Assembly: GCA_030544235.1 (NCBI GenBank)
Contig: CM060478.1
Location: 754,727 to 818,726, forward strand
Reading direction: 5' to 3'
From: Lepturacanthus savala
Taxonomy: Eukaryota > Chordata > Actinopteri > Scombriformes > Trichiuridae
Length of the DNA: 64,000 nucleotides
Shown: positions 24,579 to 36,239 of the stretch, piece after piece
Numbering within the stretch: position 1 is the stretch's first letter
How the letters are laid out: each line of letters begins with the position of its first letter
Made by a program: the position numbers and the translations under genes
Notes under the pieces: generated by a model
The model's input: the letters and a program-made list of their open reading frames with translations, nothing else
Told to the model about the DNA's origin: nothing
Databases searched by the model: none

Positions 24579-25622
24579 GTTGGTGTCAATTAACTAATTA
24601 ATACTAATTAATACTAATTAATACGGCTATAACGACTAATAATAACGAGCTAATTAATAAATCAGTTAATTGGTAACAGATAAATCGTCCACATTTTTCT
24701 CAAATTCTAATATTTTCTGGTTTATTTAGTGTTTTAAGAGGAAAATGTCCAAATTCTGTAGATTCTACTTTATAATATATAATATTAGCTAATTAATCAA
24801 TAAGTCAATCATTGAAAACTTATTGCCACCAACGTAAGAATCTTTATTTTTATCTTCTCAGATGTAAAAATGTTGGTTTCTTTAACTTCCTGTGATGATG
24901 AACTTAATTATCTGCAGCAATTAATCGATTAGACGCCAATTATTTTTAATAATTGATGATTAATTATCAAAGTAGTTGTGATTCTTGCACTAAAATATCA
25001 CTTAATGTACAAAAACCTCTTATTTTCTGGCTTTGGGAAACTATTTTACACCATTTCATGAACTAAATAACTAATCAATTAATTGATTAGAGTCATTGAT
25101 TAATTAGTAAATGTCTAAATTCTCTGGTTCCAGCTTCTCTTCTCTGATTATTTCCTGGTTTCTTTAGTCTCTATAATAATAAACTGATGATCTTTGGATA
25201 AAAAAAGACATTTTAAAATATTAAAATAAAAAATAATTAAAATATTTTTAAAAATTACCACAAATAATACTAAAAAATACTAAATATACTGAAAATAATC
25301 TAAATAAATAAATAAATTAATATTTATTTAATCTAAATAAATAAAATCACAAAATAAAAAAATAATAAAAATAAATACTAAAAATAATCAATTAATTTAT
25401 TAAAGTCATTTATTAATTAGAAAATGTGTAAATTCTCTGGTTCCAGCTTCTCAGGTTACTTCCTGGTTTCTTTATTAATTATCATTAATTTTCTTTATTA
25501 ATTATCATTAATAATAAACTGCTGATCTCTGGTTACTTCCTGGTTTCTTTATTAATTATCATTAATTTTCTTTATTAATTATCATTAATAATAAACTGCT
25601 GATCTCTGTATTTTCTCTTCAG
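24579..25622. other. Intron 6
   Basis: AT-rich. Contains short direct repeats (TTTATTAATTATCATTAATT, several copies at about 25480-25600) and fragments with TTAATCGATTAG resembling the element family of intron 1. No gene. Confidence 0.55.
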
Positions 25623-25760
25623 TCTCTCTCAGACGCGTTGATCAGCCTCCAGATGGTTTATCCCAGGAGGAACCTGTCAGCCGACCAGTGGAGGAACGCC
25701 CAGCTGCTGTCACTCATCTCAGCCCCGTCCACCATGCTGAACCCAGCCCAGTCTGACACT
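25623..25760 (+). CDS. NCKAP1: NCKAP1 coding exon 7 (residues 203-248)
   Basis: Acceptor CTCTTCAG, donor GTTAGT. It encodes SLSDALISLQMVYPRRNLSA to MLNPAQSDT. Its last 20 or so bases and the donor are duplicated 90 bp downstream. Confidence 0.97.
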
Positions 25761-25920
25761 GTTAGTACCTGATGTAGACCTGGTCTAGACCTGGTCCAGA
25801 CCTGATATTAACCTGATATTAACCTGCTGAACCCAGCCCAGTCTGATACTGTTAGTACCTGATGTAGACCTGGTCTAGACCTGGTCCAGACCTGATATTA
25901 ACCTGATATTAACCTGTTCT
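25741..25920 (+). repeat. 90-bp tandem duplication spanning the exon 7 donor
   Basis: The last 20 bases of exon 7, its donor and 70 bases of intron (25741-25830) are repeated almost exactly at 25831-25920. The only clear change in the exonic part is GACACT to GATACT. The second GTTAGT at 25851 is a decoy donor. Reading on from the first copy gives a TGA within three codons. Confidence 0.95.
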
Positions 25921-26101
25921 ATTATGAATCTAAAGATGACTATAAAGATTAATCCAAACCTGAATCTAAACCTGAATCTCCAGTACCATCTGATTTAAAC
26001 CTGATCTAAGCCTGACTCTCCAGCACCACCTGGTCTAGACCAGTCTGAACCAGTTGTCCCAGTATCAGCCAGTGAGTGCTGATGGTTTCCTCTGTTTCCA
26101 G

Positions 26102-26150
26102 ATGCCGTGTGAATACCTGTCCCTGGACGCCATGGAGAAGTGGATCGTCT
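26102..26150 (+). CDS. NCKAP1: NCKAP1 coding exon 8 (residues 249-265, last codon split)
   Basis: Acceptor TTTCCAG, donor GTAAGT. It encodes MPCEYLSLDAMEKWIV plus the first base of Phe. Confidence 0.96.
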
Positions 26151-26282
26151 GTAAGTAGAGTTGGAACTGAAGCTAATAACAAATACTGCTGATATATAAA
26201 ATATATATATTTAATAAAACCCAGACTGTGACTCTGCATTTAACTCAGTATTTATCATGTATAATAATACAAATAATATATA

Positions 26283-27765
26283 AATACAGTTCTGGACTGT
26301 TGGGTCCAAAGGTAACAACAAATACCACCTTAGAAATACAGTTCTGGACTGTTGGGTCCAAAGGTAACAACAAATACCACCTTAAAAATACAGTTCTGGA
26401 CTGTTGGGTCCAAAGGTAACAACAAATACCACCTTAAAAATACAGTTCTGGACTGTTGGGTCCAAAGGTAATAAAAAATACCACCTTAAAATACAGTTCT
26501 GGACTGTTGGGTCCAAAGGTAACAACTAATACCACCTTAAAAATACAGTTCTGGACTGTTGGGTCCAAAGGTAATAAAAAATACCACCTTAAAAATACAG
26601 TTCTGGACTGTTGGATCCAAAGGTAATAAAAAATACCACCTTAAAAATACAGTTCTGGACTGTTGGATCCAAAGGTAATAAAAAATACCACCTTAAAAAT
26701 ACAGTTCTGGACTGTTGGGTCCAAAGGTAATAAAAAATACCACCTTAAAAATACAGTTCTGGACTGTTGGGTCCAAAGATAATTAAAATACCACCTTAAA
26801 AATACAGTCCTGGATATTTAGGTCCAAAAATACCACCTTAAAAATACAGTTCTGGACTGTTGGGTCCAAAGGTAACTACAAATACCACCTTAAAAATACA
26901 GTTCTGGACTGTTGGGTCCAAAGGTAACAACTAATACCACCTTAAAAATACAGTTCTGGACTGTTGGATCCAAAGGTAATAAAACATACCACCTTAAAAA
27001 TACAGTTCTAAACTGTTGAATCCAAAGGTGACAACAAATACCACCTTAACAATACAGTTCTGGACTGTTGGGTCCAAAGATAATAAAAAATACCACCTTA
27101 AAAATACAGTCCTGGATATTTAGGTCCAAAAATACCACCTTAAAAATACAATTCTGGACTGTTGGGTCCAAAGGTAACAACAAATACCACCTTAAAAATA
27201 CAGTCCTAAGCATTTGGGTCCAAAGGTAACAACAAATACCACCTTAAAAATACAGTTCTGGACTGTTGGGTCCAAAGGTAATAAAAAATACCACCTTAAA
27301 AATACAGTTCTGGACTGTTGGGTCCAAAGGTAATAAAACATACCACCTTAAAAATACAGTTCTGGACTGTTGGGTCCAAAAGTAATAAAAAATACCACCT
27401 TAAAAATACAGTTCTGGACTGTTGGGTCCAAAGGTAATAAAAAATACCACCTTAAAAATACAGTTCTGGACTGTTGGATCCAAAGGTAACAACAAATACC
27501 ACCTTAACAATACAGTTCTGGACTGTGGGGTCCAAAGATAATAAAAAAATACCACCTTAAAAATACAGTCCTGGATATTTAGGTCCAAAAATACCACCTT
27601 AAAAATACAGTTCTGGACTGTTGGGTCCAAAGGTAACTACAAATACCGCCTTAAAAATACAGTTATGGAATGTTGGATCCAAAGTTAAATAAAAAATACC
27701 ACCTTAAAAATACAGTTATGGACTGTTGGGTCCAAAAATAACAAAAAATACCACCTTAAATATCT
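26283..27765 (+). repeat. Intron 8 array derived from the exon 11 donor region
   Basis: About 28 units of roughly 53 bp, each with CTGGACTGTTGGGTCCAAAG followed by GTAA and ATACCACCTTAAAAATACAG. The part GGACTGTTGGGTCCAAAG plus GTAATAAAAAATACCACC is the end of coding exon 11 and its donor, 2 kb downstream. Several units are shortened variants with CCTGGATATTTAGGTCC. Confidence 0.95.
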
Positions 27766-27881
27766 CCTCTCTTCATTTAACCCAGTATTTATCCTGTTTC
27801 TTGTCGTTTTATCTCCTCCTCTCTACATTTAACCCAGTATTTATCCTGTTTCTTGTCGTTTTATCTCCTCTCTTCCTCCAG

Positions 27882-28038
27882 TCGGGTTCATTCTGTGCCA
27901 TTCGGTGTTGAATAGTGATGCAGCAGCTTTATCTCTGTGGAAACTGGCTCTGCAGAGCTCCACCTGCCTCTGTCTGTTCAGGGATGAGGTTTTCCACATC
28001 CACAAGGCAGCAGAGGACCTGTTCGTCAACATCCGAGG
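27882..28038 (+). CDS. NCKAP1: NCKAP1 coding exon 9 (residues 265-317, last codon split)
   Basis: Acceptor TTCCTCCAG, donor GTAAAA. It encodes FGFILCHSVLNSDAAALSL through LFRDEVFHIHKAAEDL to FVNIR plus two bases of Gly. A few residues differ from the human sequence as I remember it. Confidence 0.96.
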
Positions 28039-28151
28039 GTAAAACGAAGACCGTTTATTTTATTCTGAGGTCGTTTTCTGGGTTTGGGTCCAGTCTATTT
28101 TCTGTAATAAGACTCTGACCCGTCTCCTTTTCCTGTTGCTCTGTGTTTCAG

Positions 28152-28208
28152 GTACAACAAACGCATCAATGACATCCGAGAGTGTAAAGAACAGGCCTTG
28201 TCTCACGC
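28152..28208 (+). CDS. NCKAP1: NCKAP1 coding exon 10 (residues 317-336, last codon split)
   Basis: Acceptor TGTTTCAG, donor GTACGA. It encodes GYNKRINDIRECKEQALSH plus two bases of Ala. Confidence 0.95.
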
Positions 28209-28571
28209 GTACGAACATCATTTTATTACCCTCCATATATTTAAAAGTCATATTTAGGATTTATTGCCTTGCTGCTTTTTCCTTTCCTTCTATTTTCTGC
28301 TGCGTGTCTTTGATCCGTCGTTGTCTCTGCTGCAGATCCTGACACGCGCGTCGCTTATTATCCGCCTTTATTCCTAATTCATTTCCCCTGCTTCTTTTCT
28401 CCTTCTTCACCCTCTTATCCTCATCTCTTATTCCGTTTCCTCCTTTCATCTCCGCTCTCATTCTCCCGCCGTCGCTGTCATTTACTGACACGCATCCTCT
28501 CGCTAGGATTGTCCCGAAAATGTCAAAACGCAGTTTAATGGCATAAATAATAGTGTGTTTTTTTTCTGCAG

Positions 28572-28668
28572 AGGCTCCATGCACCGAGAGAGACGCAAGT
28601 TCCTCAGATCGGCTCTGAAAGAGCTGGCGACCGTCTTAGCCGACCAGCCCGGACTGTTGGGTCCAAAG
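28572..28668 (+). CDS. NCKAP1: NCKAP1 coding exon 11 (residues 336-368)
   Basis: Acceptor TTTTCTGCAG, donor GTAATA. It encodes AGSMHRERRKFLRSALKEL through TVLADQP to GLLGPK. The last 18 bases and the donor are the seed of large arrays in introns 11 and 8. Confidence 0.96.
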
Positions 28669-29537
28669 GTAATAAAAAATACCACCTTAAAAATACAGTC
28701 CTAGACATTTGGGTCCAAAAATAACAAAAAATACCACCTTAAAAATACAGTTCTCGACATTTGGGTCCAAAAATACCACCTTAAAATACAGTCCTAGACA
28801 TTTGGGTCCAAAAATAACAAAAAATATTACCTTAAAAATACAGTCTTAGACATTTGGGTCCAAAAATAACCAAAAAAAAACACCTTAAAAATGCAGTTCT
28901 GGACTGTTGGGTCCATATATAATAAAAAATACCACCTTAAAAATACAGTTCTGGGCTGTTGGGTCCAGAAATAACAAAAAATACCACCTTAAAATACAAT
29001 TCTGGACTGTTGGGTCCAAAGGTAACAACAAATACCACCTTAAAAATACAGTCCTGGATATTTAGGTCCAAAAATACCACCTTAAAAATACAGTTCTGAA
29101 CTGTTGGGTCCAGAAATAACAAAAAAATACCACCTTAAAAATACAGTCCTGGATATTTCGGTCTAAAACTACCACCTTAAAAATACAATTGTGGACTGTT
29201 GGGTCCAAAGGTAATAAAAAATACCACCTTAAAATACAGTTCTGGACTGTTGGGTCCAAAGGTAACAGCAAATACCACCTTAAAAATACAGTCCTGGGTA
29301 TTTGGGTCCAAAAATACCACCTTAAAAATACAGTTCTGGACTGTTGGGTCCAGAAATAACAAAAAATACCACCTTAAGATACAATTCTGGACTGGTAACA
29401 ACAAATACCACCTTAAAAATACAGTCCTAGACATTTGGGTCAAAAGATAACAAAAAATACCACCTTAAAAATACAGTCCTTGGTATTTGGGTCCAAATAT
29501 ACCACCTTAAAAATACAGTCCTGGACTGCTGGGTCCT
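28651..29537 (+). repeat. Intron 11 array seeded by the exon 11 donor
   Basis: The array starts inside exon 11 itself (GGACTGTTGGGTCCAAAG at 28651-28668) and continues for about 17 units of the family also found in intron 8. It includes units with GGTCCAGAAATAAC and CCTAGACATTTGGG variants. Confidence 0.95.
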
Positions 29538-29552
29538 TAAATCAGTTGTTTA

Positions 29553-29972
29553 GTGGTTTATCAGGTAAATACCTGGTTAAATCAGTGATTTAGTGATTTA
29601 TCAGGTAAACATCAGGTTAAATCAGCTGTTTATCAGGTAAACACCTGGTTAAATCAGCTGTTTATCAGGTAAATACCTGGTTAAATCAGCTGTTTATCAG
29701 GTAAATACCTGGTTAAATCAGTGATTTAGTGGTTTATCAGGTAAACATCAGGTTAAATCAGCTGTTTATCAGGTAAACACCTGGTTAAATCAGTGATTTA
29801 GTGGTTTATCAGGTAAACATCAGGTTAAATCAGCTGTTTATCAGGTAAACACCTGGTTAAATCAGCTGTTTATCAGGTAAATACCTGGTTAAATCAGCTG
29901 TTTATCAGGTAAATACCTGGTTAAATCAGTGATTTAGTGGTTTATCAGGTAAACATCAGGTAAACATCAGGT
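29553..29972 (+). repeat. Minisatellite of about 32 bp, intron 11
   Basis: Units with TTTATCAGGTAAACACCTGG and TTAAATCAGCTG. Each unit carries CAG-GTAAAC, a good donor-like match, but no coding exon sequence is involved. Confidence 0.93.
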
Positions 29973-30001
29973 AAACATGTGGTGTACTTGTTCTCCTGCA
30001 G

Positions 30002-30108
30002 GCGTTATTCGTGTTCATGGCGTTGTCCTTCGCCAGAGACGAGATCATCTGGCTGCTGAGACACGCCGACAACATCCAGAAGAAGAGCACGGACGACTTC
30101 ATAGACAA
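30002..30108 (+). CDS. NCKAP1: NCKAP1 coding exon 12 (residues 369-404, last codon split)
   Basis: Acceptor CTCCTGCAG, donor GTAACT. It encodes ALFVFMALSFARDEIIWLLR to DDFID plus two bases of Lys. Confidence 0.97.
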
Positions 30109-30193
30109 GTAACTGCTGCGCTGCAGGAAGACGTGTCGACGTCTGGACGGTTCCTGCTCATTTCATCCTGTTTCCTCTGTTTTTTGCCTCCAG

Positions 30194-30326
30194 ACACATC
30201 GCGGAGCTCATCTTCTACATGGAGGAGCTGAGGGCTCACGTCAGGAAGTACGGCCCAGTGATGCAGAGATACTACGTCCAGTATCTGTCTGGCTTTGATG
30301 CTGTGGTGCTGAACGAGCTGGTGCAG
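30194..30326 (+). CDS. NCKAP1: NCKAP1 coding exon 13 (residues 404-448)
   Basis: Acceptor GCCTCCAG, donor GTACAA. It encodes KHIAELIFYMEELRAHVRKY to VVLNELVQ. Confidence 0.97.
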
Positions 30327-30774
30327 GTACAAAACCACCACAAACATACATAGAAATATTATATATAAGGAGCAAACTCACAGGAGAATAAGGCTTTGAT
30401 GCTTTTATTGGGACTTTTTGCCATTTAACCCATTAAATCCCATGAACCTTTAAGTCTGCTTAGTTATTTTATACTTAAAAAATACAAAAATTATAATTTC
30501 ATACATGGGATAAATAGTTTTTTTGTTGTTTATGGGCAGATTTGTGCAAACAGCAGCTATAACAGTTATTAAATTGGTATTTTCTGTAATTAAAACATGA
30601 TTTAAATCTATTTAATGTGCATTAAATGTTAAATTTAATGGGTTAAAGTCCAGAAACGGAGCTCCATAGAATGAAGGCTGTTGTCTCATTAATATTCATG
30701 AGCCTGTCCTCTGATTGGCTGACTGTCGGGGGGGCGGGGCCAGAGTGACTATAAATGGTTTGTCTCTTCAACAG

Positions 30775-30856
30775 AACCTGTCTGTGTGTCCAGAGGACGA
30801 GTCCATCATCATGTCGTCATTCGTTAACACCATGACGTCACTCAGTGTCAAACAAG
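30775..30856 (+). CDS. NCKAP1: NCKAP1 coding exon 14 (residues 449-476, last codon split)
   Basis: Acceptor TTCAACAG, donor GTCCAC, a weak donor but the only one that fits the frame. It encodes NLSVCPEDESIIMSSFVNTM to LSVKQ plus one base of Val. Confidence 0.93.
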
Positions 30857-30859
30857 GTC

Positions 30860-31195
30860 CACAACTAATTATTATTCATTATTATTCATTAATTATATTC
30901 AGTAATGATCCTTTATGTTGGCTGTTATTAGAATGTTAATCATTAATTAATTATTAATTATATTCAGTAATGATCCTTTATGTTGGCTGTTATTAGAATG
31001 TTAATCATTAATTATTATTCATTAATTATATTCAGTAATGATCCTTTATGTTGGCTGTTATTAGAATGTTAATCATTCATTATTATTCATTAATTATATT
31101 CAGTAATGATCCTTTATGTTGGCTGTTATTAGAATGTTAATCATTCATTATTATTCATTAATTATATTCAGTAATGATCCTTTATGTTGGCTGTT
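30860..31195 (+). repeat. Tandem repeat of about 63 bp, intron 14
   Basis: Five copies of a unit with AATTATATTCAGTAATGATC and TTGGCTGTTATTAGAATG. Confidence 0.93.
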
Positions 31196-31309
31196 GTGAA
31201 TGTGCTTCTGGTTTAATTAGATAATGATTTAATATTATAATATTGTTGTGATTTAATTATATAATAATATATAATATTATTATAATATATTATTATATAA
31301 TAATATATA

Positions 31310-31765
31310 ATAACTAATATATTTATTTAATGATATTTTAATGTGTTTTAACATACTAATATATTTATTTAATAATATTTTACTATGTTTTAACATACTA
31401 ATCTATGTATTTAATGATATTTTACTGTGTTTTAATGTACTAATATATTTATTTAATAATATTTTACTATGTTTTAACATACTAATCTATGTATTTAATG
31501 ATATTTTACTGTGTTTTAATGTACTAATCTATGTATTTAATGATATTTTACTGTGTTTTAATGTACTAATATTTATTTAATAATACTTTATTATGTTTTA
31601 ACATACTAATCTATGTATTTAATAATATTCTACTGTGTTTTAATGTACTAATCTATGTATTTAATGATATTTTACTGTGTTTTAATGATATTTTACTGTG
31701 TTTTAATGATATTTTACTGTGTTTTAATGATATTTTACTGTGTTTTAATGATATTTTATGGTATT
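31310..31765 (+). repeat. AT-rich tandem repeat, intron 14
   Basis: Units of about 40 bp carrying TTTAATGATATTTTACTGTG and TTTTAATGTACTAAT. The array shortens to a 21-bp unit at its 3' end. Confidence 0.9.
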
Positions 31766-31779
31766 AATTGTGCTTCCAG

Positions 31780-31838
31780 TGGAGGACGGTGAGGTGTTTG
31801 ATTTCAGAGGAATGAGGCTGGACTGGTTCAGACTGCAG
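31780..31838 (+). CDS. NCKAP1: NCKAP1 coding exon 15 (residues 476-495)
   Basis: Acceptor TGCTTCCAG, donor GTGAGA. It encodes VEDGEVFDFRGMRLDWFRLQ. Confidence 0.96.
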
Positions 31839-31934
31839 GTGAGACCAGAGGAATGTAAACAACACCTGTTTGTTCATATTTAATTGTAATTAAACATTCT
31901 AATTAATAAACCGTGTGGTGTTTCCTGTCCTCAG

Positions 31935-32080
31935 GCCTACACCAGCGTCTCTAAGGCCAGTCTGGGCATCGCTGACCACAAGGAGCTCGGAAAAATGATG
32001 AACACCATCATCTTCCACACCAAGATGGTGGATTCACTGGTGGAGATGCTGGTGGAGACCTCTGACCTGTCCATCTTCTG
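31935..32080 (+). CDS. NCKAP1: NCKAP1 coding exon 16 (residues 496-544, last codon split)
   Basis: Acceptor GTCCTCAG, donor GTAAAA. It encodes AYTSVSKASLGIADHKELGK to VETSDLSIF plus two bases of Cys. Its end is the seed of the 3-kb array that fills intron 16. The first copy is the real donor: reading past it gives TGG then TAA. Confidence 0.97.
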
Positions 32081-35000
32081 GTAAAACTTTATTTAAACTG
32101 TCTGACCTGTCCATCTTCTGGTAAAAAACTTTATTTAAACTAGTCAGACCTGTCCATCTTCTGGTAAAAAACTTTATTTAAACTGTCTGACCTGTCCATC
32201 TTCTGGTAAAAAACTTTATTTAAACTGTCTGACCTGTCCATCTTCTGGTAAAAAACTTTATTTAAACTGTCTGACCTGTCCATCTTCTGGTAAAAAACTT
32301 TATTTAAACTAGTCTGACCTGTCCATCTTCTGGTAAAAAACTTTATTTAAACTGTCTGACCTGTCCATCTTCTGGTAAAAAACTTTATTTAAACTGTCTG
32401 ACCTGTCCATCTTCTGGTAAAAAAACTTTATTTAAACTGTCTGACCTGTCCATCTTCTGGTAAAAAACTTTATTTAAACTGTCTGACCTGTCCATCTTCT
32501 GGTAAAACTTTATTTAAACTGTCTGACCTGTCCATCTCCTGGTAAAACTTTATTTAAACTGTCTGACCTGTCCATCTTCTGGTAAAAAACTTTATTTAAA
32601 CTGTCTGACCTGTCCATCTCCTGGTAAAACTTTATTTAAACTAGTCTGACCTGTCCATCTTCTGGTAAAAAAACTTTATTTAAACTGTCTGACCTGTCCA
32701 TCTTCTGGTAAAACTTTATTTAAACTAGTCTGACCTGTCCATCTTCTGGTAAAAAACTTTATTTAAACTGTCTGACCTGTCCATCTTCTGGTAAAAAACT
32801 TTATTTAAACTGTCTGACCTGTCCATCTCCTGGTAAAACTTTATTTAAACTGTCTGACCTGTCCATCTTCTGGTAAAAAACTTTATTTAAACTGTCTGAC
32901 CTGTCCATCTTCTGGTAAAAAACTTTATTTAAACTAGTCTGACCTGTCCATCTTCTGGTAAAAAACTTTATTTAAACTAGTCAGACCTGTCCATCTTCTG
33001 GTAAAAAACTTGATTTAAACTGTCTGACCTGTCCATCTTCTGGTAAAAAACTTTATTTAAACTGTCTGACCTGTCCATCTTCTGGTAAAACTTTATTTAA
33101 ACTGTCTGACCTGTCCATCTCCTGGTAAAACTTTATTTAAACTGTCTGACCTGTCCATCTTCTGGTAAAAAACTTTATTTAAACTGTCTGACCTGTCCAT
33201 CTTCTGGTAGAACTTTATTTAAACTGTCTGACCTGTCCATCTTCTGGTAAAAAACTTTATTTAAACTGTCTGACCTGTCCATCTTCTGGTAAAACTTTAT
33301 TTAAACTGTCTGACCTGTCCATCTTCTGGTAAAAAACTTTATTTAAACTGTCTGACCTGTCCATCTTCTGGTAAAAAACTTTATTTAAACTGTCTGACCT
33401 GTCCATCTTCTGGTAAAAAACTTTATTTAAACTGTCTGACCTGTCCATCTTCTGGTAAAAAACTTTATTTAAACTGTCTGACCTGTCCATCTTCTGGTAA
33501 AAAACTTTATTTAAACTGTCTGACCTGTCCATCTTCTGGTAAAAAACTTTATTTAAACTGTCTGACCTGTCCATCTTCTGGTAAAAAACTTTATTTAAAC
33601 TAGTCAGACCTGTCCATCTTCTGGTAAAAAACTTTATTTAAACTAGTCTGACCTGTCCATCTTCTGGTAAAAAACTTTATTTAAACTAGTCTGACCTGTC
33701 CATCTTCTGGTAAAAAACTTTATTTAAACTGTCTGACCTGTCCATCTTCTGGTAAAAAACTTTATTTAAACTGTCTGACCTGTCCATCTTCTGGTAAAAA
33801 AACTTTATTTAAACTGTCTGACCTGTCCATCTTCTGGTAAAAAACTTTATTTAAACTGTCTGACCTGTCCATCTTCTGGTAAAAAACTTTATTTAAACTG
33901 TCTGACCTGTCCATCTTCTGGTAAAACTTTATTTAAACTGTCTGACCTGTCCATCTCCTGGTAAAACTTTATTTAAACTGTCTGACCTGTCCATCTCCTG
34001 GTAAAACTTTATTTAAACTGTCTGACCTGTCCATCTCCTGGTAAAACTTTATTTAAACTGTCTGACCTGTCCATCTTCTGGTAAAAAACTTTATTTAAAC
34101 TGTCTGACCTGTCCATCTTCTGGTAAAAAACTTTATTTAAACTGTCTGACCTGTCCATCTTCTGGTAAAAAACTTTATTTAAACTGTCTGACCTGTCCAT
34201 CTTCTGGTAAAAAACTTTATTTAAACTGTCTGACCTGTCCATCTCCTGGTAAAACTTTATTTAAACTGTCTGACCTGTCCATCTTCTGGTAAAACTTTAT
34301 TTAAACTGTTTGACCTGTCCATCTTCTGGTAAAAAACTTTATTTAAACTAGTCTGACCTGTCCATCTTCTGGTAAAAAACTTTATTTAAACTAGTCAGAC
34401 CTGTCCATCTTCTGGTAAAAAACTTTATTTAAACTAGTCAGACCTGTCCATCTTCTGGTAAAAAACTTTATTTAAACTGTCTGACCTGTCCATCTTCTGG
34501 TAAAAAACTTTATTTAAACTGTCTGACCTGTCCATCTTCTGGTAAAAAACTTTATTTAAACTGTCTGACCTGTCCATCTCCTGGTAAAACTTTATTTAAA
34601 CTGTCTGACCTGTCCATCTTCTGGTAAAAAACTTTATTTAAACTAGTCAGACCTGTCCATCTTCTGGTAAAACTTTATTTAAACTGTCTGACCTGTCCAT
34701 CTTCTGGTAAAAAACTTTATTTAAACTAGTCAGACCTGTCCATCTTCTGGTAAAAAACTTTATTTAAACTAGTCAGACCTGTCCATCTTCTGGTAAAACT
34801 TTATTTAAACTAGTCAGACCTGTCCATCTTCTGGTAAAAAACTTTATTTAAACTAGTCAGACCTGTCCATCTTCTGGTAAAAAACTTTATTTAAACTGTC
34901 TGACCTGTCCATCTTCTGGTAAAAAACTTTATTTAAACTGTCTGACCTGTCCATCTTCTGGTAAAAAACTTTATTTAAACTGTCTGACCTGTCCATCTCC

Positions 35001-35172
35001 TGGTAAAACTTTATTTAAACTGTCTGACCTGTCCATCTTCTGGTAAAAAACTTTATTTAAACTAGTCAGACCTGTCCATCTTCTGGTAAAACTTTATTTA
35101 AACTGTCTGACCTGTCCATCTTCTGGTAAAAAACTTTATTTAAACTAGTCGGACCTGTCCATCTTCTGGTAA
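32058..35172 (+). repeat. 3.1-kb array of the exon 16 donor, intron 16
   Basis: Roughly 70-75 copies of a unit of about 42 bp. Each consists of the last 20 bases of exon 16 (GACCTGTCCATCTTCTG) plus GTAAAAAACTTTATTTAAAC. Variants are TCTCCTGG, TAGTCAGAC and a shorter A run. The first copy is the authentic exon end at 32080. Confidence 0.98.
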
Positions 35173-35297
35173 ATATTTATCTATTGTATTTTTGAGTATA
35201 TTTCTCTATATTTTCTATTAATTTCATGTTATTTGTGTCTGTTTGTATTAATTTCTTGTATATTTCTCTATATTTCTATTAATTTCTTTGTGTTTAG

Positions 35298-35430
35298 TTT
35301 CTACAGCCGAGCCTTTGAGAAGATGTTCCAACAGTGTTTGGAGCTTCCGTCTCAGAGTCGACATTCCATCTGTTTCCCTTTACTCTGCACACACTTCATG
35401 TCCTGTACACACGAGCTGTGTCCAGAGGAG
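35298..35430 (+). CDS. NCKAP1: NCKAP1 coding exon 17 (residues 544-588)
   Basis: Acceptor GTGTTTAG, donor GTCAGA. It encodes CFYSRAFEKMFQQCLELPSQ through FPLLCTHFMSCTHELCPEE. The donor runs straight into a CA repeat. Confidence 0.97.
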
Positions 35431-35435
35431 GTCAG

Positions 35436-35471
<36 letters not shown>
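35436..35471 (+). repeat. (CA)n starting at the exon 17 donor
   Basis: The donor GTCAGAACACAC passes straight into a CA repeat. Confidence 0.95.
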
Positions 35472-35473
<2 letters not shown>

Positions 35474-35593
35474 GCCATAAATTAATTAATGTATATAAAA
35501 CTACAGTTACATCACGATAGACCAGACTGGACCAGTCACATTAATTCACATTAATTAATATTAATTCATATTATTATTATTTATTGTCTACAG

Positions 35594-35713
35594 CGTCATC
35601 ACATCGGAGATCGAAGTCTGTCGCTGTGCAACATGTTTCTGGATGAAATGGCCAAACAGGCGAGAAACCTCATCACTGATATCTGCACCGAGCAGTGTAC
35701 CCTCAGTGACCAG
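35594..35713 (+). CDS. NCKAP1: NCKAP1 coding exon 18 (residues 589-628)
   Basis: Acceptor GTCTACAG, donor GTACAC. It encodes RHHIGDRSLSLCNMFLDEMA to CTEQCTLSDQ. The last 27 or so bases and the donor are repeated three times in the intron. Confidence 0.97.
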
Positions 35714-36055
35714 GTACACACACACACACATTAATACACACACACACATTAATACACACACACACACATTAATACACACACACACATTAATACACACACA
35801 CACCGAGCAGTGTACCCTCAGTGACCAGGTACACACACACATTAATACACACACACACATTAATACACACACACACCAAGCAGTGTACCCTCAGTGACCA
35901 GGTACACACACACATTAATACACACACACACATTAATACACACACACCGAGCAGTGTACCCTCAGTGACCAGGTACACACACACATTAATACACACACAC
36001 ACATTAATACACACACATTAATACACACACACACACATTAATACACACACACACT
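35687..36055 (+). repeat. Array of the exon 18 donor and CA/TTAATA spacers, intron 18
   Basis: GAGCAGTGTACCCTCAGTGA and CCAG|GTACAC, the end of exon 18, recur three times, with decoy donors at 35829, 35902 and 35973. They are separated by CACACACATTAATA spacers. Confidence 0.95.
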
Positions 36056-36239
36056 GATCAGTGTTGAATTAAAGCCTGAATTTACAGCAAATATCACAGT
36101 AAACATCAAAGCTTTGACGTCTTTTATCCTCAGATTCGTAGTTTCTATAGTTTCTAGTTTGTCTAGTTTGTCTAGTTTGTCTCCTCACATGAATTACAGC
36201 CTGTATAGATGATTTACTGGTTGTTTCTTTATTTTCCAG

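Noticed and set aside
33257..34242. Minus-strand frames repeating MDRSDSLNKVFYQK
   Set aside because: Reverse reading of the exon 16 donor array; unit length 42 is a multiple of three.
32058..35172. Regular repeats considered as a CRISPR array
   Set aside because: Units are contiguous, without unique spacers, and the genome is eukaryotic. The same applies to the 30-bp and 29-bp arrays.
35588..36021. Frames of alternating Cys/Val or Thr/His
   Set aside because: Translations of CA/TG microsatellites; also at 11568, 19584, 39442, 39762, 40195 and 48199.
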